The translations under genes and the position numbers were made by a program. A stretch of 8,508 nucleotides of DNA from an uncultured Synergistales bacterium. GTDB lineage: Bacteria; Synergistota; Synergistia; Synergistales; Aminobacteriaceae. The notes below the pieces were generated by a model that ran no database searches, was not told the DNA's origin, and was given only the letters and a program-made list of their open reading frames with translations. Where the stretch lies: assembly GCA_937957815.1 (NCBI GenBank), contig CALFXN010000257.1, positions 1-8,508 on the forward strand. Reading direction: 5' to 3'. Positions 1 through 5,847 of this stretch are shown piece by piece; position 1 is the stretch's first letter; every line of letters begins with the position of its first letter.

Positions 1-684
1 CATGACGGCGACGCGGTGGCTCGCGTGACGGATGACCGCGAGGTTGTGCGAGATGAAGAGATAGGCGAGGCCGCGAGCGGCCTGGATGTCCCGGAGCAGG
101 TTCAGGATCTGCGCCTGGACGGAGACGTCGAGCGCCGACGTCGGCTCGTCGAGAACGACGAGTTCCGGATCCGGCGCGAGCGCCCGGGCGACGGCGATTC
201 GCTGTCGCTGCCCTCCCGAGAACTCGTGCGGATAGCGCGTCATCTGGTCTTCGCGGAGGCCGACCTCCCGCAGCAGCGCGCCGACCCTGTCGCCGACGTC
301 CGCGCCGGTCGCGAGGCCGTGGATTTCGAGCACGCGGCCGATGACGTTCCGGACGATCATCCGCGGGTTCAGCGACGCGAACGGATTCTGGAAGACGATC
401 TGCGCCTTCCGGCGGAAGAGCAACGCGTCGCGCGCCGCATAGTCCTCGATCGGCCGGCCGAGGAAGCGGATCGTTCCCGACGTCTTTTCGAGCAGGCCGA
501 GGCAGAGCATCCCGACCGTCGACTTCCCGCTTCCCGATTCGCCGACGAGCCCCAGGGTCTCCCCGCGTTCGATCGAGAGCGAGACGCCGTCGACGGCGCG
601 GAGAAAGGCCTTCCGCTGTCCGAAGAAGCCCCCCGTCCGGACGGGGTAGAGCTTGACGAGATTTTCAGCGTCGAGTACGGGCAT
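1..684 (-). CDS. dppF: Peptide ABC transporter ATPase, DppF/OppF type (partial, 3' end beyond window)
   Basis: One of the two ATPases that drive a dipeptide/oligopeptide importer, bound to the cytoplasmic face of the permeases. The 228 visible residues show a complete nucleotide-binding core. The Walker A GESGSGKS is at 48-55, the Q-loop Gln at 99 (QNPFASLNP), the signature FSGGQRQR at 155-162, Walker [13 protein letters not shown] at 175-186 and the H-loop His at 213 (ISHN, where Asn replaces the usual Asp). The reading frame is open to the left edge, so the C-terminal oligopeptide-ATPase extension is not seen. The ATG at 684 is preceded by GAGGTGG (plus-strand 691-697) with a 6-nt spacer, and it overlaps the end of the D gene by 20 nt, which indicates translational coupling. 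Dpp, Opp and related nickel or glutathione importers share this architecture, so the substrate is not settled by sequence; the symbol is by family and gene order. Confidence 0.94.
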   Translation of the reverse strand, partial: MPVLDAENLVKLYPVRTGGFFGQRKAFLRAVDGVSLSIERGETLGLVGESGSGKSTVGMLCLGLLEKTSGTIRFLGRPIEDYAARDALLFRRKAQIVFQNPFASLNPRMIVRNVIGRVLEIHGLATGADVGDRVGALLREVGLREDQMTRYPHEFSGGQRQRIAVARALAPDPELVVLDEPTSALDVSVQAQILNLLRDIQAARGLAYLFISHNLAVIRHASHRVAVM

Positions 685-1642
685 GGCAGGCCACCTCGTG
701 TCCATGTCGGATTTCCGTCAGGGCGGGACGCTCTTCCGCGCAGACGGGGAGGGCTTCCGCGCAGCGTTCGCGGAACTTGCATCCCCTCGGGAGGTCCATG
801 AGATTCGGGAGCGTCCCGGCGATCACCGCGAGGCGCCCCTGGTCGCGGTCGAGCCGGGGGATCGCCCCGAGAAGCCCTTTCGTATAGGGGTGCTGCGGGG
901 CGTCGAACAGATCCTTCACGCGCGAGATCTCGGCGATGCTCCCGGCGTACATCACGGCGACGCGATCGGCCATCGACGCGATCACGCCGAGATCGTGCGA
1001 GATCAGAAGGACGCTGCTGCCCTCCTCGCGCCGGAGGCGCCTGATCAGCGTGAGGATCTGCGCCTGGATCGAGACGTCGAGCGCGGTCGTCGGCTCGTCT
1101 GCGATCAGGAGCTTCGGACCGCACGAGAGCGCCATCGCGATCATCACGCGTTGCTTCATGCCGCCGGACATCATGTGGGGGTATCGGTTCACGGACGTCT
1201 CGGGATCGGCGATGTTCACCTTCCGGAAGAGGTCGAGAACGCGGCCGAGGAGCGTTTTGCGGGAAATCTGCGGCTCGTGCGTGACGATCGCCTCGCCGAC
1301 CTGGTATCCGGTCGTGAAAACGGGATTGAGGCTGCTCATCGGGTCCTGGAAGATCATCGCCATGTCGTGTCCCCGCATCCGGCGCATCTCGTCGTCGGGC
1401 AGAGCGAGGATATTCCGACCGTCGAAGAGAATCTCTCCGGACACGATACGTCCGGGGGGCATCGGGATGAGGCGCATGATGCACGACGCGGTGACGGACT
1501 TTCCGCATCCGGTTTCGCCGACGAGCCCGAGGACCTCGCCCGCGGCGATCGAGAAGCTGATGTCCTCGAGCGCCTTCACGATTCCCGCCTCGGTATGGAA
1601 GTGCGCGGTCAGTCCGCGGACGGACAGCAGCGGCGTTTTCAT
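665..1642 (-). CDS. dppD: Peptide ABC transporter ATPase, DppD/OppD type
   Basis: The second ATPase of the peptide importer, 325 residues, a normal length for the family. The Walker A GETGCGKS is at 42-49, the Q-loop at Gln99 (FQDPMSSLNP), the signature MSGGMKQR at 158-165, Walker B LLIADEPTTALD at 178-189 and the H-loop His at 216 (ISHD). The C-terminal oligopeptide-binding-type extension carries HPYTKGLL near 251-258 and four cysteines at 288, 294, 301 and 319. Related DppD/OppD proteins bind a [4Fe-4S] cluster through four such cysteines, so one is inferred here. The ATG at 1642 follows AAGGAG (plus-strand 1650-1655) with a 7-nt spacer. That ribosome-binding site overlaps the last codons of the permease C gene, whose stop is only 4 nt upstream. 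The 3' end overlaps the F gene by 20 nt. Dipeptide versus oligopeptide specificity cannot be told from the ATPase. Confidence 0.95.
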   Translation of the reverse strand: MKTPLLSVRGLTAHFHTEAGIVKALEDISFSIAAGEVLGLVGETGCGKSVTASCIMRLIPMPPGRIVSGEILFDGRNILALPDDEMRRMRGHDMAMIFQDPMSSLNPVFTTGYQVGEAIVTHEPQISRKTLLGRVLDLFRKVNIADPETSVNRYPHMMSGGMKQRVMIAMALSCGPKLLIADEPTTALDVSIQAQILTLIRRLRREEGSSVLLISHDLGVIASMADRVAVMYAGSIAEISRVKDLFDAPQHPYTKGLLGAIPRLDRDQGRLAVIAGTLPNLMDLPRGCKFRERCAEALPVCAEERPALTEIRHGHEVACHARTRR

Positions 1643-1646
1643 GATC

Positions 1647-2495
1647 CTACTCCTTGAGGCGCGGGTTCAGCGCGTCCTGCGACCCGTCGCCGAAAAAGTT
1701 GAACCCGAGGACCACGAGCATGATCGACAGGCCGGGGATGACCGCGACCATCGGAGCGCTCCTGAGGTACATCCGCGCGTTGCTGAGCATCGTTCCCCAT
1801 TCGGGCTCGGGGGGCTGCACGCCGAGTCCGAGGAATCCGAGCCCCGCGGCCGTGAGAAGGACCGTCGCCATCCGGAGAGTCGTCTGGATGATGATCGGGG
1901 AGATCGCGTTCGGGAGGACGTAGCGCAGGATGATCGACGCCTGCGTCTCCCCGACGGCCCGGGCGGCCGTGACGTAGTCGTTCTGTTTGACGGAGATCAC
2001 CGAGCCGCGCGTGATCCGCGCGAACTGCGGGATCGAGTAGATCCCGATCGCGATGATGAGGTTCCGCAGGTCGGGCCCGAGCATCGCGACGATCGCGAGC
2101 GCGAGGAGAATTCCGGGGAAGGCGAGGAGGATGTCCATCATGCGCATGATGCCCTCGTCGAGCCATCCGCCGAAGTATCCGCCGAGCGCGCCGAGGAAGA
2201 CGCCGACGACGAGGGCGATGCAGACGGAGAAGATCTGGATGATCAGCGACGTCCTGGCCCCGAAGATGATCCGGGAAAGGAGATCGCGGCCGAACTCGTC
2301 GCAGCCGAAAGGGTGCTCCGCGGACATCGGCGCGAAGCTCTTCGAGAGATCCTGTTCGTTCGGATCGAACGGGGCGATCCTGGGCGCGAACGCGGCGACG
2401 AAGAGGTAGGAGAGGACGATGACGAGGCCGACGACCGCGACCGGGTTGCGGAGGATGCGGCGGACGACGAGCGAACCCTGCGACCGGCTAGCCAT
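1647..2495 (-). CDS. dppC: Peptide ABC transporter permease, DppC/OppC type
   Basis: Inner-membrane permease of the peptide importer, 282 residues. A first membrane helix at about 18-37 (VAVVGLVIVLSYLFVAAF) is followed by an extracytoplasmic segment. The family signature HPFGCDEFGRDLLSR is at 61-75 and leads into the transmembrane core. The cytoplasmic coupling loop (EAA-type, TAARAVGE...LRYVLPN) lies at about 176-196 and contacts an ATPase. The C-terminal part has the usual LGFLGLGVQPPEPEWG motif and ends in NPRLKE. The ATG at 2495 overlaps the end of the B gene by 8 nt (ATGGCTAG), and a GAGGA motif about 8 nt upstream lies inside that gene. No frameshift or missing motif is seen. The fixed B-C-D-F order makes the assignment firm, while the exact substrate class is open. 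Confidence 0.95.
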   Translation of the reverse strand: MASRSQGSLVVRRILRNPVAVVGLVIVLSYLFVAAFAPRIAPFDPNEQDLSKSFAPMSAEHPFGCDEFGRDLLSRIIFGARTSLIIQIFSVCIALVVGVFLGALGGYFGGWLDEGIMRMMDILLAFPGILLALAIVAMLGPDLRNLIIAIGIYSIPQFARITRGSVISVKQNDYVTAARAVGETQASIILRYVLPNAISPIIIQTTLRMATVLLTAAGLGFLGLGVQPPEPEWGTMLSNARMYLRSAPMVAVIPGLSIMLVVLGFNFFGDGSQDALNPRLKE

Positions 2496-3408
2496 GATAG
2501 CGGATCCTCGGGTCGAGGATGGCGTAGAGGATGTCCACGGCCAGGTTCACGAACACGAAAAAGAGCGCGACGATCACGAGCGTCGCCTGGACGACGGGGA
2601 GGTCGCGCGCGAGGATCGACGAGACGAGAAGCCGTCCGATCCCCGGCCACGTGAAGACCGTCTCCGTCAGTACCGCGCCCGCGAGGAGCTGTCCGAACTG
2701 GAGGCCGACGACCGTGACGGTCGGGATCAGGGCGTTGCGGAGCGCGTGGCGGTTGACGACGAGTTGCCTGGTCAGGCCCTTGGCCGTCGCCGTCGTGATG
2801 TAGTCCTGCCGCAGGACGTCGAGCATGCTCGACCGCGTCATCCGTGCGATGATCCCGGTCGACGCCGTTCCGAGGACGAGCGCGGGGAGGATGATGTGGC
2901 GGATCGTCCCCATGCCGCCCGACGGAAGCCACATGAGCTTGACGGAGAAGAGAAGCATTAGGAGCAGGCCCCACCAGAAGACCGGCATCGAGATGCCGAA
3001 GAGCGAGAGGACCGTGGCCGCGTAGTCGACCCACGACCGCCGGTGCGTCGCGGAGAGCACGCCCGCCGAGACGCCGAGGACGACCGCGACGACGATGCTC
3101 GCGCACGCGAGGACCAGCGTGTTCTTGAGCCTGGGGAGGATGACCTCCATCGCGGGGCTTTCGTACCGGAGCGACATGAGCTCTCCCGTGAAGAGCCCCC
3201 TGACGAACATCGCGTATTGGGCGGGAAGGGGACGGTCGAGGCCGAACTTGTGGCGGAGCATCTCGACGTCTTCCTGCGAGGCGTCGATTCCGGCCATGAG
3301 ACGGGCGGGATCTCCCGGGGCGAGGTGGAGGATGAGGAAGGCGACGAGAGAGACTCCGACGAGAACGGGAATCAGCATCGCGAGTCGCCGGAGGATGAAT
3401 CGACCCAT
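2488..3408 (-). CDS. dppB: Peptide ABC transporter permease, DppB/OppB type
   Basis: The first gene of the importer operon and partner permease of the C subunit, 306 residues, usual for this family. The N-terminus MGRFILRRL leads into a first helix at 9-29 and then the family motif HLAPGDP at 28-34. Further helices lie at about 96-117, 130-155 and 170-190. The EAA-type coupling loop (YITTATAKGL...HALRNALIP) spans 203-229, and TVFTWPGIGRLL follows. The C-terminus DPRIRYHG is typical. The ATG at 3408 has an AAAGGGAG ribosome-binding site upstream with a spacer of about 7 nt. A near-consensus promoter lies about 65 nt upstream of the start, so this operon is probably transcribed independently of hflKC. 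The substrate-binding protein that normally delivers peptides to this permease is not encoded in the window. Confidence 0.95.
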   Translation of the reverse strand: MGRFILRRLAMLIPVLVGVSLVAFLILHLAPGDPARLMAGIDASQEDVEMLRHKFGLDRPLPAQYAMFVRGLFTGELMSLRYESPAMEVILPRLKNTLVLACASIVVAVVLGVSAGVLSATHRRSWVDYAATVLSLFGISMPVFWWGLLLMLLFSVKLMWLPSGGMGTIRHIILPALVLGTASTGIIARMTRSSMLDVLRQDYITTATAKGLTRQLVVNRHALRNALIPTVTVVGLQFGQLLAGAVLTETVFTWPGIGRLLVSSILARDLPVVQATLVIVALFFVFVNLAVDILYAILDPRIRYHG

Positions 3409-3473
3409 GGCATCGCTCCCTTTCCTGAATCTGCGAAAAATGGATACACATATGGATGCGTGAATACCCGTTC

Positions 3474-3503
3474 ATTATACGACATGAAAAACGATTCGTC
3501 CAA
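3474..3503 (-). promoter_or_regulatory. Sigma70-type promoter of the peptide importer operon
   Basis: Read on the minus strand, a perfect -10 hexamer TATAAT (plus-strand 3474-3479) stands 18 bp after a partial -35 TTGGAC (3498-3503). The predicted transcription start is near 3467, which gives a leader of about 60 nt before the ATG at 3408. The -10 is the best match to consensus among the spacers. The -35 is weak, matching only TTG in its first half. A 5-bp dyad (CCGTT, 6 nt, AACGG; 3510-3525) sits directly upstream of the -35 and could be a small operator or chance. Confidence 0.7.
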
Positions 3504-3582
3504 GTGGCGCCGTTTTTCTCAACGGGGGGCCGTCCCGGGGTATGCGATCAGGAGGGTTTTTCCGGAAACGGCGGCCTCATGG

Positions 3583-3602
3583 GAGGCGGTCCAATGCGCC
3601 TC
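3583..3602. repeat. Perfect 6-bp inverted repeat after hflC
   Basis: GAGGCG, an 8-nt loop, then CGCCTC, located 17 to 36 bp past the hflC stop. It can form a hairpin in the transcript and might help end the hflKC message or protect its 3' end. No T-run follows on the minus strand, so it is not a classical intrinsic terminator. In GC-rich DNA a 6-bp stem can arise by chance. Confidence 0.35.
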
Positions 3603-3619
3603 GCCGGTGTTCCGGGCGA

Positions 3620-4486
3620 TCAATGTTTCGCCGGATCGAAGCGGAGAAGATCCCGGAAGATGCCTCCCGGCCGGATCACGAACGTCGCCTGAGGCAGGAC
3701 GTTCTTCCAGATTTCCATGGACTTCAGGAACGAGTAGAGTTCTCCGCCCGCGCCGATCGTGGCTTCCGAAAGCACCCGCTGGGCCTCTCTGTCGCCGAGG
3801 CCGCGGATCTCCTCGCTTCGGCGCATGGCATCGGCGATTCTGCGCGTGCGCTCGCGGTCGGCCTTCGACATGATTTCCTCGCGCATCGCCTTGCCCTCGG
3901 AGCGCAGCTGCGTCGCGATGCGCTTGCGCTCGGTGCTCATCGACTCGTAGACCGACTGCTCGTTCTGTTTGGGCAGCGAAACGCGCTTGAAGGCGACATC
4001 CTCGATCGACAGGCCGTAGTCCTTCGTCTGCTCGCGGGCGATGGCGAGAATCCGGCGCAAGACTTCCTCGCGTTTCGTCGCGAGAAGTTCCTCCATCGTC
4101 TGGCTGCTCGCGACGAGCTTCACGGTTCCGTCGACGACGTCCGAAAGCCCTCGCTGCGTCGCGTCCATCGTCCGGAAGCGGCTGTAGTAGACCTTGGGGA
4201 TCGTGATCCGGAAGAGCGCGACCGAATCGAGAACGAGATTCTTCTTGTCGCTCGTCACCGTATCGACCGGGTCCGAATCGTACTGGAGCACGTAGGTCGG
4301 GTACGTCACGAGCGAGTCGGAGAACGGGATCTTCATGTGGAGTCCGGGGCCGAACGTCGTGACGACCTCTCCCCATCGCAGCAGGAGCCCCTGCTGGTCC
4401 GGCCCGACGACGCAGAAGCCCTGCGCGCCGACGAGCGCGAGAAGGAGCGCGAAAAGAGAAAGAAACAGAAGTCTGGTTCGTGTCAT
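3620..4486 (-). CDS. hflC: SPFH-domain membrane protein HflC (FtsH modulator)
   Basis: Partner of HflK. In characterised bacteria the two form a membrane-anchored periplasmic cage around FtsH and modulate membrane-protein degradation. The protein has 288 residues. An N-terminal membrane anchor at about 6-22 is followed by the SPFH domain from about 24 to 185, starting FCVVGPDQQGLLLRWGEV and including PGLHMKIPFSDSLV at 47-60. A charged helical segment follows with the HflC hallmark YESMSTERKRIATQLRSEGK and then SKADRERTRRIADAMRRSEE, consistent with a long coiled coil. The tail EIWKNVLPQATFVI precedes a short C-terminus. It is somewhat shorter than the E. coli protein. The ATG at 4486 has GGGAGG about 8 nt upstream and begins 21 nt after the hflK stop, so the two genes are co-transcribed. 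No ftsH, hflX or hfq lies in the window. Confidence 0.92.
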   Translation of the reverse strand: MTRTRLLFLSLFALLLALVGAQGFCVVGPDQQGLLLRWGEVVTTFGPGLHMKIPFSDSLVTYPTYVLQYDSDPVDTVTSDKKNLVLDSVALFRITIPKVYYSRFRTMDATQRGLSDVVDGTVKLVASSQTMEELLATKREEVLRRILAIAREQTKDYGLSIEDVAFKRVSLPKQNEQSVYESMSTERKRIATQLRSEGKAMREEIMSKADRERTRRIADAMRRSEEIRGLGDREAQRVLSEATIGAGGELYSFLKSMEIWKNVLPQATFVIRPGGIFRDLLRFDPAKH

Positions 4487-4507
4487 GTCCGTATCCTCCC
4501 GTCCGCC

Positions 4508-5632
4508 TTACTGGCCCTTTTGCTGCTGTCCGGACTGCCGTCTGACGGCCTCGGAAAAGGGGGTGTCTTCTCCTCCGAGCGACAGAAAGTTCACGACATT
4601 GTCCTCGACGAAGACGACGCGTGCCTTCGACCATCCATCTCGCAGATTTTCCATGTAGAAGTTCAGTCGGACGAGTTCGGGGTTGGCGAGATAGGCTTCC
4701 TTCAGGCTCGCGAGCCGGGACGTCTCGCCCTTCGCCGCTGCGACGCGGCGGTCGCGGTAGGCCTCCGCGTCGTTGAGAATCCGCGACGCCTCGCCCTCTG
4801 CCTTCGGGACGACGTCGTTGTAATACTCTTCCGCCCGGAGAATGTCGCGGTCCTTCTCGGACTTCGCGGTCGTGACGTCGTTGAGCGCGTCGATGACGGC
4901 CTGCGGCGGCAGTACGTCCTGAAGCGTCACGGCCGTGACGACGAGGCCGGAATGGATCGCGTCGAGCCGGGCCTGGATCGTCTTCCGAGCCTCCTTCTGG
5001 ATCGCCTCGCGCTCGACGGTCAGCACCTTGTCGAGTTCGCGCGACGCGACGACCTCGCGCATCGAGGATTCGGACCAGTTGCGGACGATGTCAGTGGCGT
5101 CGGAGTTCCGCATCAGGTTCAGGAAGTAGCTGAGCGGATCGGCGATCCGGAACTGAAGCGCCCATTCGACGCGGACGATCTTGTTGTCCCGCGTGAGCAT
5201 GGCCTGTTCGATCGGGACGTCCTCGTACTGCGCCGGAGGTCCCGCCCTGACGGTCCGGAATCCGAACTCCTGGCGCAGGACGCGCCCGGTCCTGAGCGAA
5301 TAGGTCGAATCGAGGAACGGAATCTTCGCGTGGAATCCGGGGCCCTTGATTCCGACGGGGATTCCGAGCCGTACGACGATGGTCTCGGAGCCCTCCGGAA
5401 CCGTGTAGAAGATCCGCGTGACCGTCATGACGCACAGGAGAACCGCGGCGAAGATCAGGACGATCCTGACGAACGGGAACCCGGAAAGACGCCCGCGGAC
5501 TTTCGACAGGAAGACGAATCCGGAATCGTCGTCCTCCTTCGGGGCGCCTCTCTGCCTCATGCGATGGCGGATCAGCGCGATCGCGATGTAGACGACCAGC
5601 GCGCAGAGGGAGAGGAAGAAAACGGCGAACAC
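4508..5632 (-). CDS. hflK: SPFH-domain membrane protein HflK (FtsH modulator), GTG start
   Basis: The HflK half of the HflKC complex, 374 residues from the chosen start. The start is the GTG at 5632, because AAAGGAG lies 8 nt upstream and the protein then opens directly with a membrane helix. The frame stays open to an ATG at 5767, but that extension reads through spacer sequence and has no ribosome-binding site. Two hydrophobic helices are seen, at about 2-21 and 54-74, separated by a basic then acidic loop (RHRMRQR...KEDDD). The SPFH domain begins at IFYTVPEGSETIVVRLG (74-90) and continues with PGFHAKIPFLDS. HflK hallmarks follow: AMLTRDNKIVRVEWALQFRI, TLQDVLPPQAVIDALNDV, then EEYYNDVVPKAEGEASRI and DAEAYRDRRVAAAKGE in the coiled-coil region. 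Typical HflK has a Gly-rich N-terminus and one helix, so the extra helix is unusual. No convincing promoter hexamers are visible directly upstream. Confidence 0.91.
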   Translation of the reverse strand: MFAVFFLSLCALVVYIAIALIRHRMRQRGAPKEDDDSGFVFLSKVRGRLSGFPFVRIVLIFAAVLLCVMTVTRIFYTVPEGSETIVVRLGIPVGIKGPGFHAKIPFLDSTYSLRTGRVLRQEFGFRTVRAGPPAQYEDVPIEQAMLTRDNKIVRVEWALQFRIADPLSYFLNLMRNSDATDIVRNWSESSMREVVASRELDKVLTVEREAIQKEARKTIQARLDAIHSGLVVTAVTLQDVLPPQAVIDALNDVTTAKSEKDRDILRAEEYYNDVVPKAEGEASRILNDAEAYRDRRVAAAKGETSRLASLKEAYLANPELVRLNFYMENLRDGWSKARVVFVEDNVVNFLSLGGEDTPFSEAVRRQSGQQQKGQ

Positions 5633-5640
5633 GGTACCAT

Positions 5641-5647
5641 CTCCTTT
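5641..5647 (-). promoter_or_regulatory. Ribosome-binding site that fixes the hflK GTG start
   Basis: On the minus strand AAAGGAG is placed 8 nt before the GTG at 5630-5632. It is the only good Shine-Dalgarno match near the 5' end of the frame, and it favours GTG over the upstream in-frame ATG at 5767. An ATG within the 8-nt spacer is out of frame with hflK. Confidence 0.75.
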
Positions 5648-5729
5648 CAGGGGGCCGGACGCAGGCGAACGAGAGCGGCCCCATTGCGTCAAGTGTACCG
5701 TATCCGGAACCGCCGCGGGAGGAAAATCG

Positions 5730-5756
5730 CCGCATTTTTTCGTACGAAAGATGCGG
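5730..5756. repeat. Nested palindrome upstream of hflK
   Basis: Outer arms CCGCAT (5730-5735) and ATGCGG (5751-5756) enclose a perfect 12-bp palindrome TTTCGTACGAAA (5738-5749) sharing nearly the same centre. On the minus strand the structure is followed after a few bases by four T residues. It could be an operator for hflK, a secondary terminator of the protease gene, or both. The near-concentric double symmetry is stronger than expected by chance, but its function is unknown. Confidence 0.45.
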
Positions 5757-5802
5757 ATCCGTTGCATGGTTTTCGAGAGAACGGATCACCGAGGGGACAA
5801 GT

Positions 5803-5826
5803 GCCCCATCGGGAAACCGATGGGGC
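5803..5826 (-). terminator. Hairpin with a 10-bp perfect stem after the protease gene (possible terminator)
   Basis: GCCCCATCGG and CCGATGGGGC form a perfect 10-bp stem with a 4-nt loop, GAAA read on the plus strand and TTTC on the minus strand. It begins 21 nt beyond the protease stop codon. No T-run follows on the minus strand, so it is either a terminator of a non-canonical kind or an mRNA 3'-end stabiliser. No plus-strand gene lies nearby, although the GNRA-type loop would form in plus-strand RNA. Confidence 0.5.
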
Positions 5827-5847
5827 GCCGTGTTGCGTGCGGAGCGG

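Noticed and set aside
936..2654. A 572-codon open frame on the plus strand
   Set aside because: It is antisense to three well-supported importer genes and has no recognisable motif.
4412..4486. Possible lipoprotein signal in HflC (Cys25 after a hydrophobic stretch)
   Set aside because: The residues before the Cys (AQGF) do not fit a lipobox, and HflC is normally an integral membrane protein with an uncleaved anchor.
5687..5692. TTGACG as a -35 element for hflK
   Set aside because: The hexamer is good, but no acceptable -10 occurs 16-18 bp downstream on the minus strand.
5633..5767. A 45-residue N-terminal extension of HflK to an upstream ATG
   Set aside because: The extension is non-conserved-looking spacer translation with no ribosome-binding site, while the GTG at 5632 has a strong one.
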